DNA of 64,000 nt from Chimonanthus salicifolius (lineage: Eukaryota; Streptophyta; Magnoliopsida; Laurales; Calycanthaceae): assembly GCA_013350335.1 (NCBI GenBank), contig CM023536.1, forward strand, positions 42,106,314-42,170,313, given 5' to 3'. The notes below the pieces were generated by a model that was not told the DNA's origin, did not search any database, and saw nothing but the letters and a program-made list of their open reading frames with translations. This document shows, piece by piece, positions 1-11,372 of the stretch. Both the position numbers and the translations under genes were made by a program. How positions within the stretch are numbered: position 1 is the first letter of the stretch; every line of letters begins with the position of its first letter.

Positions 1-600
1 CTTGCCGTGAATGAGACTTGAGGGGGAAATAAAATTCGGCCTTGGTGTATGTATGTATTGCCGTGCGCCCCTTCCCTCTTTCTTTAATAAAAACTCCTCT
101 TGATCCTATATTTAGAAGGTGCCATACGCCCCTTGTTATGCTTAATTAGAATGTGCCATGCGCCCCTTGTTATGCTAAATTAGAATGTGCCATGCGCCCC
201 TTGTTATGCTTAATTAGAAGGTCCATGTGCTCCTTCTTCCTTATTTTGTGTATGCCATTTTTAATCAAGAAAGACCCTCTTTAAAATATTCTATGCGCAT
301 CACATAGATATGGAAATCCCTATACACGGCCAATGTAATCTTTATTTAATTTTTAAACATCTTCTTGGATATGCAAATCCAATATTCGGCCATGCACAAT
401 CTTTTATTTAATTTTAGACATAATGCATTACTAATTTATTTAAGCCCCATTTAATTTTTATTGAAACCATTTCCATAATCCGTTGGGTCTTAATTGGGCA
501 ATGACCCAACACATTTCCCATCTAAGGTTCATATTTAATAATTCACAAATTAAATAGGTAATTTTCATATATAATAATAACTTGAAAATCCGGGGTGTTA
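1..600 (+). mobile_element. LTR remnant, 3' end, of a Ty3/gypsy-like element
   Basis: This is AT-rich non-coding sequence that ends abruptly in GGGGTGTTA at 593-601. GGGGTGTTACA is a common terminus of plant gypsy LTRs and is mirrored by the TGTAACACCCC start at 57302. Directly after it copia reverse-transcriptase code begins with no linker, so the boundary is an insertion or recombination junction. A purine-rich GAGACTTGAGGGGGAAA stretch lies at 13-31. The 5' limit is outside or unclear. Confidence 0.3.
119..220. repeat. 34-bp tandem repeat, 3 copies
   Basis: Three adjacent units start at 119, 153 and 187, each opening GTGCCATRCGCCCCTTG and closing with TTAATTAGAA or its variant. They differ at only a few bases. 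They lie within the LTR-like block and have no reading frame of note. Confidence 0.85.
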
Positions 601-2036
601 CTGGTACCTCTTCCTCTAGACAAACATGAAATTGGTTGTAAATGGGTGTATAAGGTGAAGACCAAGTCTGATGGTTCCGTGGAGCGATATAAAGCACGAT
701 TAGTTGCTAAGGGTTTCACCCAAGAATACGGTATTGATTGCGAGGAGACTTTTGTCCCTGCTGCAGAGATAACTTCTGTTCGCATTTTGATTGCAGTTGC
801 ATTAGTTCATAAGTGACGCTTGTCGTAGATAGATGTTAAAAATGCATCTATGAATGGAAATCTCACTGAAGAAATTTATATGATTCCTTCCCCAGGTGTT
901 CTTTATAATCCTGGGGAAGTATGCAGACTTCTAAAGGCATTATATTGTCTCAAACAAGCACCTCGTGCTTGGTTTGAAAAGTTTTCCACAGTGATTGTTA
1001 CTTTTGATTTTCAATCAAGTTCTCATGATTCAACTCTTTTCGTTCGATCCACCTCCACTGGTCGTATTCTCTTACTTTTTTATGTTGATGATATGATCTA
1101 GACTAGTGATGATCTTGATGGCATTGCATAGTTGAAGGTACAGTTGAACAAACAATTTGAAATGAAAGGTTTGGGGCCCTTGCGATACTTTCTTAGGATA
1201 GAAGTTGCATTTTCTCCTAAAGACTATCTGTTCTCTTAATCTAAGTATGCTGTAGATATCTTCGATGCGCTCATATTACTGGCACCAGACCAGTTACAAC
1301 ACCTTTAGATCTTAATATTCATTACACTTCCTCTGATGGTGTGTCTTTGGCTGACCCTACACTGTATCGCATTATAGTTGGGAGTTTGGTCTATCTCACC
1401 ATTACGCGGCCTGACATAGCATATGCAGTTCATATTTTCAGTCAATTTGTCTCCTTACCGACCACTACTCATTGGGTCATTGTTGTTTGTATTTTATGGT
1501 ATGTTTGTGGTACTTTATATCAGAATTTGTTACTTCCCTCATCGTCTGCCTTGGAGCGTTGTGCATTCTCTCATGTTGGCTGGGCGGGTGATCATTCTGA
1601 TCATAAATCGATTACTAGCCTTAGTATATTTTTGGGTGACTCACTTGTTTCTGAAGAAACAAAAAACAGGATGTTGTTGCTTGTTCTTTTGCCGAGACTG
1701 AGTATCAAGTTATGGCCTCTACCACTGTTGAGATCGTTTGCCTTCGTTGGTTATTTGCCGACATGGGAGTTTCTCTTTCTGCCCCTACTCCCATGTATTG
1801 TGATAATAAGAGTGATATTCAAATTGCGCATAACTCAGTTTTCGTGAGCGCACCAACCATATTGAATTGGATTGCCACTTTGTGCGACATCATTTATAGT
1901 TTGACACACTTTATCTTCCATTTGTCTCTTCTGCTATGCAGCTGGCTAAATTTTTCACTAAGTCCCACACCGTCACACGCTTCCAGTTTCTTCTCAGCAA
2001 ACTCTCAATGCTTAATACTGTAGCATCACGAGTTTG
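595..2036 (+). pseudogene. Ty1/copia pol fragment (reverse transcriptase and RNase H), broken
   Basis: This would encode the C-terminal part of a copia polyprotein, which copies element RNA into DNA in cytoplasmic particles. Seen in order: the RVT_2 start (GCKWVYKVKTKSDGS, then RLVAKGFTQ), the first catalytic segment (IDVKNASMNG), the YVDD catalytic motif near 1080, then GSLVYLTITRPDIAYAV and the RNase H segment MYCDNKSDIQIAHN near 1795. Gag, protease and integrase are absent. The code starts mid-polyprotein right at the junction near 600. Stops at about 814, 826, 1099, 1128 and 1237 and frame changes after 1240 make it a pseudogene. The 3' end runs into a polypurine tract at 2031-2044 followed by a short LTR. 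The family assignment is firm and the exact lineage is not. Confidence 0.9.
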
Positions 2037-2044
2037 AGGGCGGG

Positions 2045-2178
2045 TGTTAAAGATGTATTTTGTTGTGTGGGTAGTTTTGTTTGTTTATCTTTTCTAATTA
2101 GGATTCTCACTAGGGTTATGTGTATATATTAACTCTTGTATTTTCATTGTGATTTATCGAAATATCAAGTTATTGACA
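2045..2178 (+). mobile_element. Short 3' LTR of the copia fragment
   Basis: The purine-rich GAGTTTGAGGGCGGG ends at 2044 and TGTTAAAGATG follows, which is the expected polypurine tract and LTR start. TATATATTAACTC near 2120 could be the TATA element. The end at TATTGACA (2178) is a guess, because no 5' LTR is present to compare. Confidence 0.5.
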
Positions 2179-2249
2179 ATATGGAGCCTATTACCTTTTA
2201 CTGTGGTATATTGGACATCTTGAAATTTTAACTGTATGTGGTTTGGAAA

Positions 2250-2840
2250 ATATAATACATTATTTATCTCTCACTGGGTTAGTGTAGCTCACTTCCTTTC
2301 AAATTTCTGGGACCGCAATGGAAGCGGGGTTTGTGGAACCCCAAGAAGATGCTTGAACTAAGGAGAGTTTGAAATACAGAATTTCCTTGCTTGCTTTCAT
2401 CCATTAAGGAATTTGAGAACTTGATTTAAATTATGAGATTGTATTTGGGAATTATGGGTTGTAATAAGTTATTTTGATGTGATGTTTAACTCCAAAATGT
2501 TTGAGCGGAGTACATAATAATTTTATGTCATTTTTTTGAGAAAAAAAATCTTGCTATGACTTAACAAGTGATTATGAAGTAAATTTCCTAATTGTCAAAT
2601 TTTAGGGGAGAATCTGTCGAAATTTCGGTAAAAATCTCGAATATTATTTGTATTTAGAAACTTCAGGTTTTCCCAGTGTTTCAGGTGCAAGTTCCTTGGG
2701 AATAAAAATGTAATTATTGGAGAGTTATTTTAGAAAAAAAAATTCCACGTGCTTGCCTCGTGGCAGATCGTGACGATTCATTGTCATGGGTTCGTCACGG
2801 GGCAGACCCTTACAAATACAGTCTTGGGGTAAACTTTAGT
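2250..2840 (+). mobile_element. Degenerate Ty3/gypsy LTR remnant
   Basis: CACTGGGTTAGTGTAGCTCAC at 2272-2292 resembles CACTGGGCTAGTTAGCTCACC at 50806, inside a well-bounded solo LTR. The stretch at 2455-2500 (TTGATGTGATGTTTAAC) also resembles 50990-51020. It is followed by gypsy gag code, so it may be the leader side of that remnant. A TCGTGACGA / TCGTCACG pair lies at 2768-2800. Confidence 0.4.
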
Positions 2841-2845
2841 CCATG

Positions 2846-3340
2846 ATGCAAAATGATTTCTTGCCTAGCAACTATGCACATGAACTATTTCACAAACTAC
2901 AAGGGTTGAGACATGCAGAAAGGACTGCAATCGAACAAGCGGAAGAGTTTCATCTACTACTCTCCAGCAACAACTTATTGGAGATAGAACTCCGGACAGT
3001 GTAGAGACTGACCTGCTATTCCAGAAGCGATGGCACCATTTGACTAGATAGATTTGGCTCATGCTTACAAAAATGCAGTACAGTTTGAAAGAATCCAATG
3101 ATTCTCCTAAATTTGGTTTGCCTAACAAGTCTACTATTGACCATAGGTCCTTCTGTTAGAAGCAACTGCAGAAGTCTGATGAGGAATGGTCATCATCAAA
3201 TGTGAAGTAAAGGGAAAGCAGAAGGTGAAATGCTTCAACCCTTCAAGTGCAATAAAGAAGGATATATAACATCTGAATGTCCACAGAAATCTCACCAAAA
3301 TGTAGGGCCAACCAAGCCATGGTGGACCACCCTATTGCTG
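2846..3340 (+). pseudogene. Ty3/gypsy gag remnant with degenerate zinc knuckle
   Basis: Gag packages element RNA in virus-like particles. The first 52 codons from ATG 2846 read through DFLPSNYAHELFHKLQGLRH and EEFHLLLSSNNL, the pattern of the retrotransposon gag domain of plant gypsy elements. A stop follows at 3002. Further downstream FKCNKEGYITSECPQ, near 3240-3290, looks like a decayed CX2CX4HX4C knuckle in which the first Cys is lost. The interval between is frameshifted. No protease or RT follows, so this is an isolated fragment. Assignment rests on motif recognition by eye. Confidence 0.6.
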
Positions 3341-3820
3341 ATTTTATTCTTTTTTCTTCTCTCAGCTACAATTCATATATAAATAAATGCTTTGGTTATG
3401 GAATGAACGAAAGTTATTTTGGAGTGAATTTCCTTGAGCTTCTGTAGTTACTATTTCAACGAAATTCTTATTTAGATTTGTAGAAAGATACCTAGAATTC
3501 AATTTGTCTTATATTGTTTCTTTGATTTCCAGTGAGAAAGAGCACAATACAATTTGTCTTAATCGAGGTTTGTATTATGAATGGTCAGAGAAAAACTTAT
3601 CGAGCTTTTATTAAATTTTTGAAGTTTCTTCTAATTTCTTAAAACATAGTTTCTGTAACATTGATATCTTGAGTTAATTTCTTAGATCTAACGACAAACA
3701 AATTAGTGATGTTAAGGATTTTACAAAAATTACAATTTAGGATTGCATTTAACAGTTGTCGATGTGCAGAGTTTACTTTTATTTTTTAGCAAACATCTTA
3801 TTGAACGTAATAACCATTTA
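3341..3820. other. AT-rich stretch, nothing assigned
   Basis: No coding region longer than about 60 codons, no repeat boundary and no RNA gene could be recognised. Confidence 0.5.
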
Positions 3821-3829
3821 ATTTGAATT

Positions 3830-4366
3830 AAACAAAATAAATAACTAAATTAGAACTCTCTTTTAACAATAACAAGAGGAGTAATCTTGCACTTTATCTT
3901 AGTGCACCCTAGAGTCAATGCGACCTTAGCTCACTCTTGCAGCGTTTACACTTGAATCACTTCAAGCATCCTTTTATATAGAGTTCACTAAGCCACTATG
4001 TTGGACTTTTGCCAACCATTGAGGCGTCATGTTAGATTTTACCAACAACCAAGCCATCATGTTGGACTTTGCCAACCATCAACTTGGACTTTAACAACCA
4101 CCAAGTTAGACTTGTCTTCATGAGTTGATTCTAATTCCGAACCGAGTTGAATCAGGACTGAGTTGTTGAGTTGAATTGAACCAAGTTGGATCGGCACCAT
4201 CTTCACATGCAACAATCTCCCATATGAAGACCTATACCATGGGCTTCCACGGGCTTTGAACTTTGGCATTTTGGTTTGGGTATCTTTTCTAACTTCAGTC
4301 CCGCTCCAGTGAGTTGATTCTGACTCTGAACCAAGTTGAATCGTCATTGTCTTCATATACAACAGT
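3830..4366 (-). mobile_element. LTR-like block with duplicated LTR start
   Basis: On the minus strand two segments open almost identically: TGTTGTATATGAAGACAATG, ending at 4366 on the plus strand, and TGTTGCATGTGAAGATGGTG, ending at 4214. Both continue into a YCAACTTGGTTC block. ATCTCCC directly after 4214 could be a minus-strand polypurine tract. Degenerate direct copies of CATGTTGGACTTTGCCAACC fill 3996-4110, and CTTTTATATAGAG at 3971 is TATA-like. I read this as a rearranged copia-type LTR, but no partner LTR is visible. Confidence 0.35.
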
Positions 4367-4989
4367 CATTATGCTCTCCACTATAAAAGTATATTATCCA
4401 TAATTTTTTTCACTAAGCATATCTTTTTCTATCCTATAATTGAATCGATGGTAAAAAAATTGAACAACGAAATCTCCAGAGTTTTGTTTAGTTCAATACA
4501 ATTTTAATTAGGAGAAAATATAAGAATTTTTAGAAATAAATAAATTTCAATACAATTAATTTTTGTATCCATTTTTTTTGAAAAACATGTACACGTGCTA
4601 GCAATGGTAGATTAAACTACTCAAACCTTTCTAAACATAGAATTTCAATTACAACAATAAATATAGTTTAGTAATATAAATATCTAATTAATCAAATAAA
4701 TATGAATCAAATAAATTAGGGCTCATTTGTGTGGTGTATGCAAAAGACAAATCAACATAACAATTGAAACATTCAGATTTGCTATTTACCTCCATAATCT
4801 TGTCCTTTCGGTCCATATAAACTGCCCATCTCATTTCTTTGATTAATTTTTTTCTTAATTCTTCTCTTAAATAAGGAAGAAAAGCCTTGGATCTTCTTCT
4901 CAACGCTCTCCCTTTCTGGTTCATCTGTTTGCCCTTAAAAATAGTTATATTTCTCTTCCTTCTCTTTACAATATCTACTTACCACTAGA
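4367..4989. other. AT-rich stretch, nothing assigned
   Basis: Only short chance reading frames occur here. No element termini could be recognised. Confidence 0.45.
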
Positions 4990-5205
4990 GTACTAATAAG
5001 GTTGTAAAAATCGGCTGGGCCGAGTCGGCTCTGACTCGGTCCTACACGATACAATCAAATATTGTCGTGACTCAGCTGAGTCCTACTATTTTGACTCAAT
5101 TTCAGCTATAACTCAGCCCCGTTGGACTCATACTCCAGACTCAGACTGATATGACCTGGACTCAATTTCTCCTGAGTCTAACACCGAGTCCGATATTTAA
5201 AACAC
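4990..5205. repeat. Cluster of GACTCAG/CTGAGTC imperfect palindromes
   Basis: About ten occurrences of GACTC, GAGTC or CTGAGTC-like words in 215 bp, many facing each other (GACTCAGCTGAGTCC at 5070-5084, GAGTCGGCTCTGACTC at 5022-5037). It has no reading frame. It resembles in style the palindrome clusters found in other repeats of this window. Confidence 0.55.
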
Positions 5206-5447
5206 TTAGGTACTCCTTCCGATATTTTCTTATTAGAGTATCACATCTTTAAGATGTTAAAAGTAATAAAGATAGAATTTTTATCGACATCTAATAATTT
5301 TCATAGCAATAGAGTATCATTAACAATGTCTTTGTCTGAAAGGATTACTTCACCAACCGTCCACCCGTTTACTTTCCTTCTCATTGCAGGTGGGCTTCAT
5401 CACCACAAATCCCTTGTACTAGGGACACGCATTAGGCATGAATATCA
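5206..5447. other. Short unassigned spacer
   Basis: TACTCCTTCCGATAT at 5210 is reminiscent of a MITE terminus, but no matching inverted end was found. The reading frame at 5254-5484 shows no recognisable protein. Confidence 0.35.
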
Positions 5448-5778
5448 TAGTTATAAATACCGTTCTCGAGATGTTAATGATTAATAATATTGGGATATTT
5501 TCAAATTCTTAAAGTATACTGGGAAATTAATGGAAAAATCTCACTGAAAATACAATATTTAAACATTAATAAAATATACTAAATATAAATATTAATAAAA
5601 TAAAATATCAATATGGCATTTATCGGTATTTTATCAGAAATTTATCGGGATATTATCACTATATTACTATTTATCAAGAATTTACGGTTGTCTTAATAAA
5701 TCTCGGGATATTAATGGTAAATGATATTTTGCTAATAAAAACGTAGTAAATTTGAAAAATATTGGAGATATTTGTCAT
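5448..5778. mobile_element. MITE-like element, copy 1 of a 3-copy family
   Basis: The segment from TTCTCGAGATGTTAATG and ATTGGGATATTTTCAAATTC to GGAGATATTTGTCAT parallels, block by block, the copies at 23375-23784 and 28010-28379. The shared AAAATCTC, GGGATATT and TTTACGG words are in the same order. It is non-coding. The ends of this copy are the least certain of the three. Confidence 0.55.
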
Positions 5779-8700
5779 ATTGATGAATACTAAGGTAGAA
5801 AATATATAAAAAGGACTAAATTAGTAAATGCATTAATCTTTTGCTTTGGGAGATAAATGAAAGACTTGTGCAATGAGAAAACATATTAGAGGCCTATTTA
5901 ATTTTAAAAATAGTGAGGATAAAATAGATTAAATGAATTTGAATTTAACTCAAACTCAAATTGTTAAACGAAGCTCAAATTCATCAATTTTGTCCCATTT
6001 TGTACTTATTATTCTTGAAACTGAAAGTATACTAAATACATGATTCTTATCTATTAAAATGGACTTTCCAAATGCCCCATTTCTAGAATCACTCTATAGT
6101 CTACAGTCCCACATTGATTCCAAAACTAAAGAAATTTTAACTGAGAGTCCCAGCCTATGGAGCAGGCGTGGACCCATTTGAGACCTCGATATAAGAATCA
6201 TGGGTGAAAAAATTAAGATGAACTAGTTAATAGCTAAAAAGAAAAAAAAAATTAAGAAATGATTAATCTTTTATGTTAAGGAATTGATTAATACATCAAA
6301 AGGTCAAAAGTTGATAATAAATGAAAAATAAGCCCCTTTAACCTATCTTAAGTTAACTCATACCTAAGGTTAAGTACTATCAAACACATGACAAGTTATC
6401 AATAAATCTCAATACTTTACCTTAATAATAAATTATTATAATTTTTTTAAATTTACATGTGAAAAATCGTGGAATACCCAACTACCATATGTATCTCATC
6501 TGACACCTCACACACAACAACCATGCTTCCTTATGTATCTCATCTGACACCCTACTATATACGAGCTCTTCCCTGGAGCCAACCCTTTCTTTATGTTGTT
6601 GTCACCACTATTCAAGCATGCGACAGAGAACTTTCTTTGGCATTAATTGTTAATGAACTAATTAATATACTAACAGGTAGAAAATTATATATTTTATTCT
6701 AGGGAACATGCTATATTGACCGACATACCAGGTTAAGTCCCTCCGAGTACTTAGCAAGTAATTAATGAATTTGAACATCTCATACATGTAGCATTTTGAA
6801 TCTTGTTGGCCCCAATTGGATCGCAGGCCTAGTGTTGTAACTAAAATACTCGATAATTAATATATATATATATATATATAATCCCTTAATAATAATAGCT
6901 CTCTATAACACTTTCATAAGAACTTTGATTTGTTGAGCTCAGAGTAGACTTAATTGATCCAATTATCCTTCCCACCTATCTAGTCCCGTGAGTTACATCC
7001 TAATAGTCAAAAGAATATTAGCTTGTTTATTTTTCTAAATTTTTATTTGTTTACCTAAAAATCTAACTATATAGATTGAAGTACACTTGATGATCTACTA
7101 TCAGTTAAAATTTCATTCCAAAAATTAATTTATACATTTTGGTCCTTATAATCAAAATTCAAAGACGTCTGTTAAATTTGACCGCTAAAATAAAGTGACT
7201 AAAAATTGATTTTAAGTCAATGTTTTAATTATCGATAGATCATTAAGTATGTTTTCAATCGATAATGTTAGATTTTCAAGTGAAAAGAAGTGTCAGATGC
7301 GATATTGTGACCGATTATAAATACACCATTTATTTGGCCTGTACAAGAATGAAAAAATACCCTTTACCATTCTATAAAAATATGGATATATAAGAATGAG
7401 CCTCTAAGAATAGTTAGGGTGACAACTTTGATTGGTGGAGCTCGTGCTATACCACTCAAGAGAGAGAGAGAGAATGTTGTTAATTACTTCAATGTTTACT
7501 TATTTTCACTTGAAAGAAAAGCTGGCCATAAATGATGAGATGAGATACGAAAAGTAACATAGATTATGGAGAAAGCAAGGAAGGGAAGGAGGCGGGTCAA
7601 AAATTAAAGTAGCTTGTATTATACATCTTCCATCTTTTTCTTTATGTAGAGTAGAGTAGCACATTTTGGAAAATGAGAAAGTCATAGATTCATAAAATAA
7701 TATATAAATATATAGCAGCCTTAGGCATCACATGAATTCAACTCATTCACATGCTCTTCTCTTCAGTCTGCACCTACTTAACCTAAATTTAAGGCGAAAA
7801 CCAGTGGAGAAGACCTTCTCTTCCAAACTTGCAAGAGAAGAGTGTTAGCAATACTCTACCTAAATAAATATTTTTTACCTTCTCCACCAATGCCATTGTT
7901 GTTCAGTCATCTTATCCCATTGGCTATTGGAGGATTAATTGCTTAAAAATCTGTTTACGTATAAATCTTATGTACATTAGCTTACAAAATCTATAAGGCT
8001 GCATCAAATTTTAGTTTATAGTTTATTGATATACAAATCTTGGCCTACCAAACTACGCTAGAGGAGGATCATCTCCCAATTCATTCCCCTGTCAGCAAAA
8101 CAAACAAAAGTAAAATGGAAATAACTAAAATTACTCTGACTCTGCCTCTTAATTAAGTTAATTCTATTTTACTTTTCCTTGTACTAAGATTTGTATCTCT
8201 TGGTGCAGTATTTGTAAAGCCACTCTACTACATTTTACACTTAGATACTTGGGTTTTAGATATGTATATTTTAGCTAAAGATGGAAGCCACAATTTACTG
8301 ATATTTGTAATGAATTTTTTTCATTCGTTTCTTTTCTAAGTTTGTCAAGTTGGCATTGGAATTTAGCTGTTAATAAATATCATTTCTTGGATGGGCCATA
8401 CAGATGTGATCACAAAAGAGAACAGATACTGGATGGTTGGCAAGGATCTATACATACATCTGGCCTTTCTTCAGTTGCTCATTAGCGGGGCCACCGATTA
8501 GAAGGTGTTTGTATATCTATTCTTGCGCATGTAGATCAGTACAAATGGCTCCCAACTTCTTCAAAATATGTGGACAGGCAACATATGACAGAGAATTGTT
8601 GCAATCAATCTAATAGGGAATGATTATTTCAATTAGTGTAAATAAAAATATTTTTTATAAAGTCTAGATTAATACGTATCTTATTAAGTATTGATGTATA

Positions 8701-8844
8701 ATGTGTATATCATGTATGCATGTATAATTCAGACGTAAAGTACATTCGCTTAAAAAGATACGTAGGCACACGCGAGCACATATTAATGTGGACATTGAAC
8801 CTGACAAACCCGACATGAACCTGATCGAAGACAAGTGGACCCAA
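5779..8844. other. Long AT-rich stretch without recognisable genes
   Basis: A (TA)n run of about 11 units lies at 6860-6881 and a GA run at 7461-7474. No coding domain, element terminus or RNA gene was recognised. The longest open frame (6469-6702) is not protein-like. Confidence 0.5.
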
Positions 8845-9085
8845 TTAAATTGAATTGATGAGTTGGCCCTCCGGATTTATATACGGATTGATGGAGGAAA
8901 GTGGGGCCTTGAACACAATCCATTGGACCCATTTGTACTTGAATATAGATCCGTTTACATCAACTTGGACATGGACCCATTTAACCCCTTTGGACCCAAA
9001 GGCCCAATAAACCAAGCCCAGTTGTTGCCTCAAAGGTCCCACTTCAAATTCATGTCACCAATCACTTCACCACTCCCATGAGTCC
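8845..9085. repeat. Dispersed repeat, copy A (LTR-like)
   Basis: GGGGCCTTGAACACAATCC, CATTGGACCCATTTGTAC and GGCCCAATAAACCAAG occur in the same order as GGGGACCTCAAACACATTTC, CATTGACCCACTTGTAC and AAGCCCATGAAATAAGG at 30430-30560. The spacing is similar with considerable divergence. It is non-coding and G/C-rich relative to its surroundings, as LTRs here tend to be. Confidence 0.5.
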
Positions 9086-10181
9086 CACTAAGTTCCAGTC
9101 GAGGCAAGAAAAAGGAAACAAATCCGAGCTCGCTCTAAGCGGAGACAATTCGGAGTGGTTCTATGTCCGATGAGTTGAGCGACAGCACGACTTTGCCATA
9201 TCCGAGTCCACAATCGAGTAGGATCCAAATAGTGTCCCTACGAAAACTTCATAGAGTACAATTTTGGTGCACCACATATGATTAGAAAAGCAACAGTTAG
9301 AACAAAATGTGTTTGGATCTAAAACATCGGGATGATGGCCTTGACCTCGCTCGATTGTTGAATTGAAACTATCCATTCTAGGATTAGTATTGATGCGCCC
9401 GACTGTATGAAGGTAATTATTACATTTTTACACGTCTATTGCATATAATAATTTTTACATAAGTGTGTTAAATTTAAACTTATTGTTTCATCTATTAATG
9501 ATCTGTACCCTCTTCATGTTAATGTTATTTCATTTTTAAAAGTTAATCTCTTAGATCTCTTACGTTTACAGGAACCGAACATGATTAACTCATGACTCGT
9601 TGATACATGTATCCTGCTTCATATCATTGTTGACTTTCCAATTCCCATCCTCTCCATTGCTTGTAGTCTTTTCTCTTCCGAGTCCAGCTTAGTGAGTGAC
9701 CATGACAATGCCTTTGTTTATTTTACTGTTTCATTTAACAAATAACAATTGTGAATTTGTGATATCTACTCTTCAATAATTGCAACAAACAATAATATTT
9801 TATTACAAAAAAATACTCCCCTGCAGTAAACAAATCTCTTGCGGTGGCCCCATGCTAAAAAACCCTCTCATCCCATCCCACTTACGGCCTCAAAAACACA
9901 TCTCCTCATAATATAAGGCCTAATCCACCTAAGCATTTATCGATCTATTGAACTTATTTATTTTAAAATTACATCTTTTATATAATTTCTCAAGCATAGA
10001 TATATAATTTACTTAACTCGATTCATCCTAATCATAATTTCCTATCTTATTATGATAGGATCGACTGCACACTTGTGGTATATGCTTTTTCATACACTAT
10101 ACAAGTTTTGAAAATAGACAATTTCGAATGTGTACGCCTACATAAGTACACATTATAAAAACGCATTTTTTTTTCATTTAC
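9086..10181. other. Unassigned stretch
   Basis: No domain-bearing reading frame or element boundary was recognised. The minus frame at 9161-9376 has no family resemblance I can see. Confidence 0.4.
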
Positions 10182-10378
10182 TATTCATTGTTATACGTCT
10201 CATTCTTGATTTGTAAGTATCATGCATTCATTTCATTTATTATTGATTGTTATAAGTTTCATTCTTTATTTATAATTGTTTTATACATTCATTTATTTTT
10301 ATTTTTCAATTATTATTCATTGTTATATGTTTCATTTTTTATTTATAATTATTTTTATACATTCATTTTACTATTTTC
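10182..10378. repeat. AT-rich tandem repeat, about 3 units of 60-71 bp
   Basis: Units starting near 10182, 10241 and 10312 each run ATTSATTGTTATANGTYTC, then ATTCTTTATTTATAATT, then TACATTCATTT. The open frame across it (10188-10430) is a low-complexity by-product. Confidence 0.7.
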
Positions 10379-11059
10379 ATATGAATTCCTTGTTTTTACT
10401 CATCTTTACAACTTTTTAATGAAGATATAAGTAGATTTTTGTAAATAGAATCATTTTGTACTGATTTACTAGATCAATATTTTGCCAGTAAATTCCTAGA
10501 ATTTTTTCCCTTTTCTAGTATTTTTGGCTAGATTATTAAAATGTTTTGCAAAACTATGGAAATCTCAATTTCGTAACTTAAAATCCCCATTTTCCCTATT
10601 TTCATGTCTAGATGACAGTTAAATAAATGATACAATTACATAGAATGAAACTCATATTTTTTTCAATTTTTGTAATTTTTTCAATGTTTTGGAAAAAGTA
10701 ATCGAAAAAGAGAGAGAGTATCGGCGATTTACGAACACCTCTAGGCTTTAGAAATTTCTAATTTTAGACTTATTCATTTTGTTTTAAAACCCTTTTTTCA
10801 TATGATTGTCACATTCACTTTCAAAGTCTGAACAAACGCCCACTGATACTTAGATATAATTTCTTTTTTTGAGAAAGGATCGTACGCGATGAAACAATTG
10901 CTTTTGAAATAATTTTATAAAGAGTGTTACATAAGCTAATAGATCTAAAAATTTTAAGATCATCTGCTTCATGTGTTTTGGGTTAAGAATAAAAATAATA
11001 ATATGATTAAATGTTCTTACATAAATTTATCAAAAGAGAAAAAAACTTTTATACCAAAA

Positions 11060-11372
11060 TTAGGGTGGTCATTTTAACACTGGAAAACTCTTTTAGTAGA
11101 TACAGGTTTTAATCAACTTCCCATTTTATCTTGTTCAAAAAAATTTAAAACATAAAATCAAACATTTAGAAATCGGTTCACTTTTCACTGAATCGGTGTA
11201 CTGGATCGGTGCACCTATTCATTGGAAAGTGATCCAATCGATACACCAATTTCTAAATGTCTGATTTTTTTAATTTTTTGTACAAACGGATAGGAGCCAA
11301 ATGAGAAGTTCAAAAATCCGTATCTCTTAAAAGACTGTTCCCGTATGAAGATGGGCACCCATAAAACTACAA
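11060..11372. repeat. Long imperfect inverted repeat (fold-back)
   Basis: AATCAAACATTTAGAAATCGGT at 11158 on the left arm pairs with ACCAATTTCTAAATGTCTGAT on the right arm, around a spacer of about 50 bp. Pairing continues outward: AAACTCTTTTAGTAGATAC on the left against GTATCTCTTAAAAGACTGTT on the right. Each arm is about 130 bp and weaker similarity may extend to about 10980 and 11440. It could be a MITE or a hairpin RNA source. Confidence 0.6.

Noticed and set aside
4688..4924. 78-codon minus frame, basic N-terminus
   Set aside because: No recognisable motif, no codon bias and AT-rich surroundings; likely chance.
10188..10430. 80-codon plus frame rich in Phe, Tyr and Ile
   Set aside because: Low-complexity AT tandem repeat, not a membrane protein gene.
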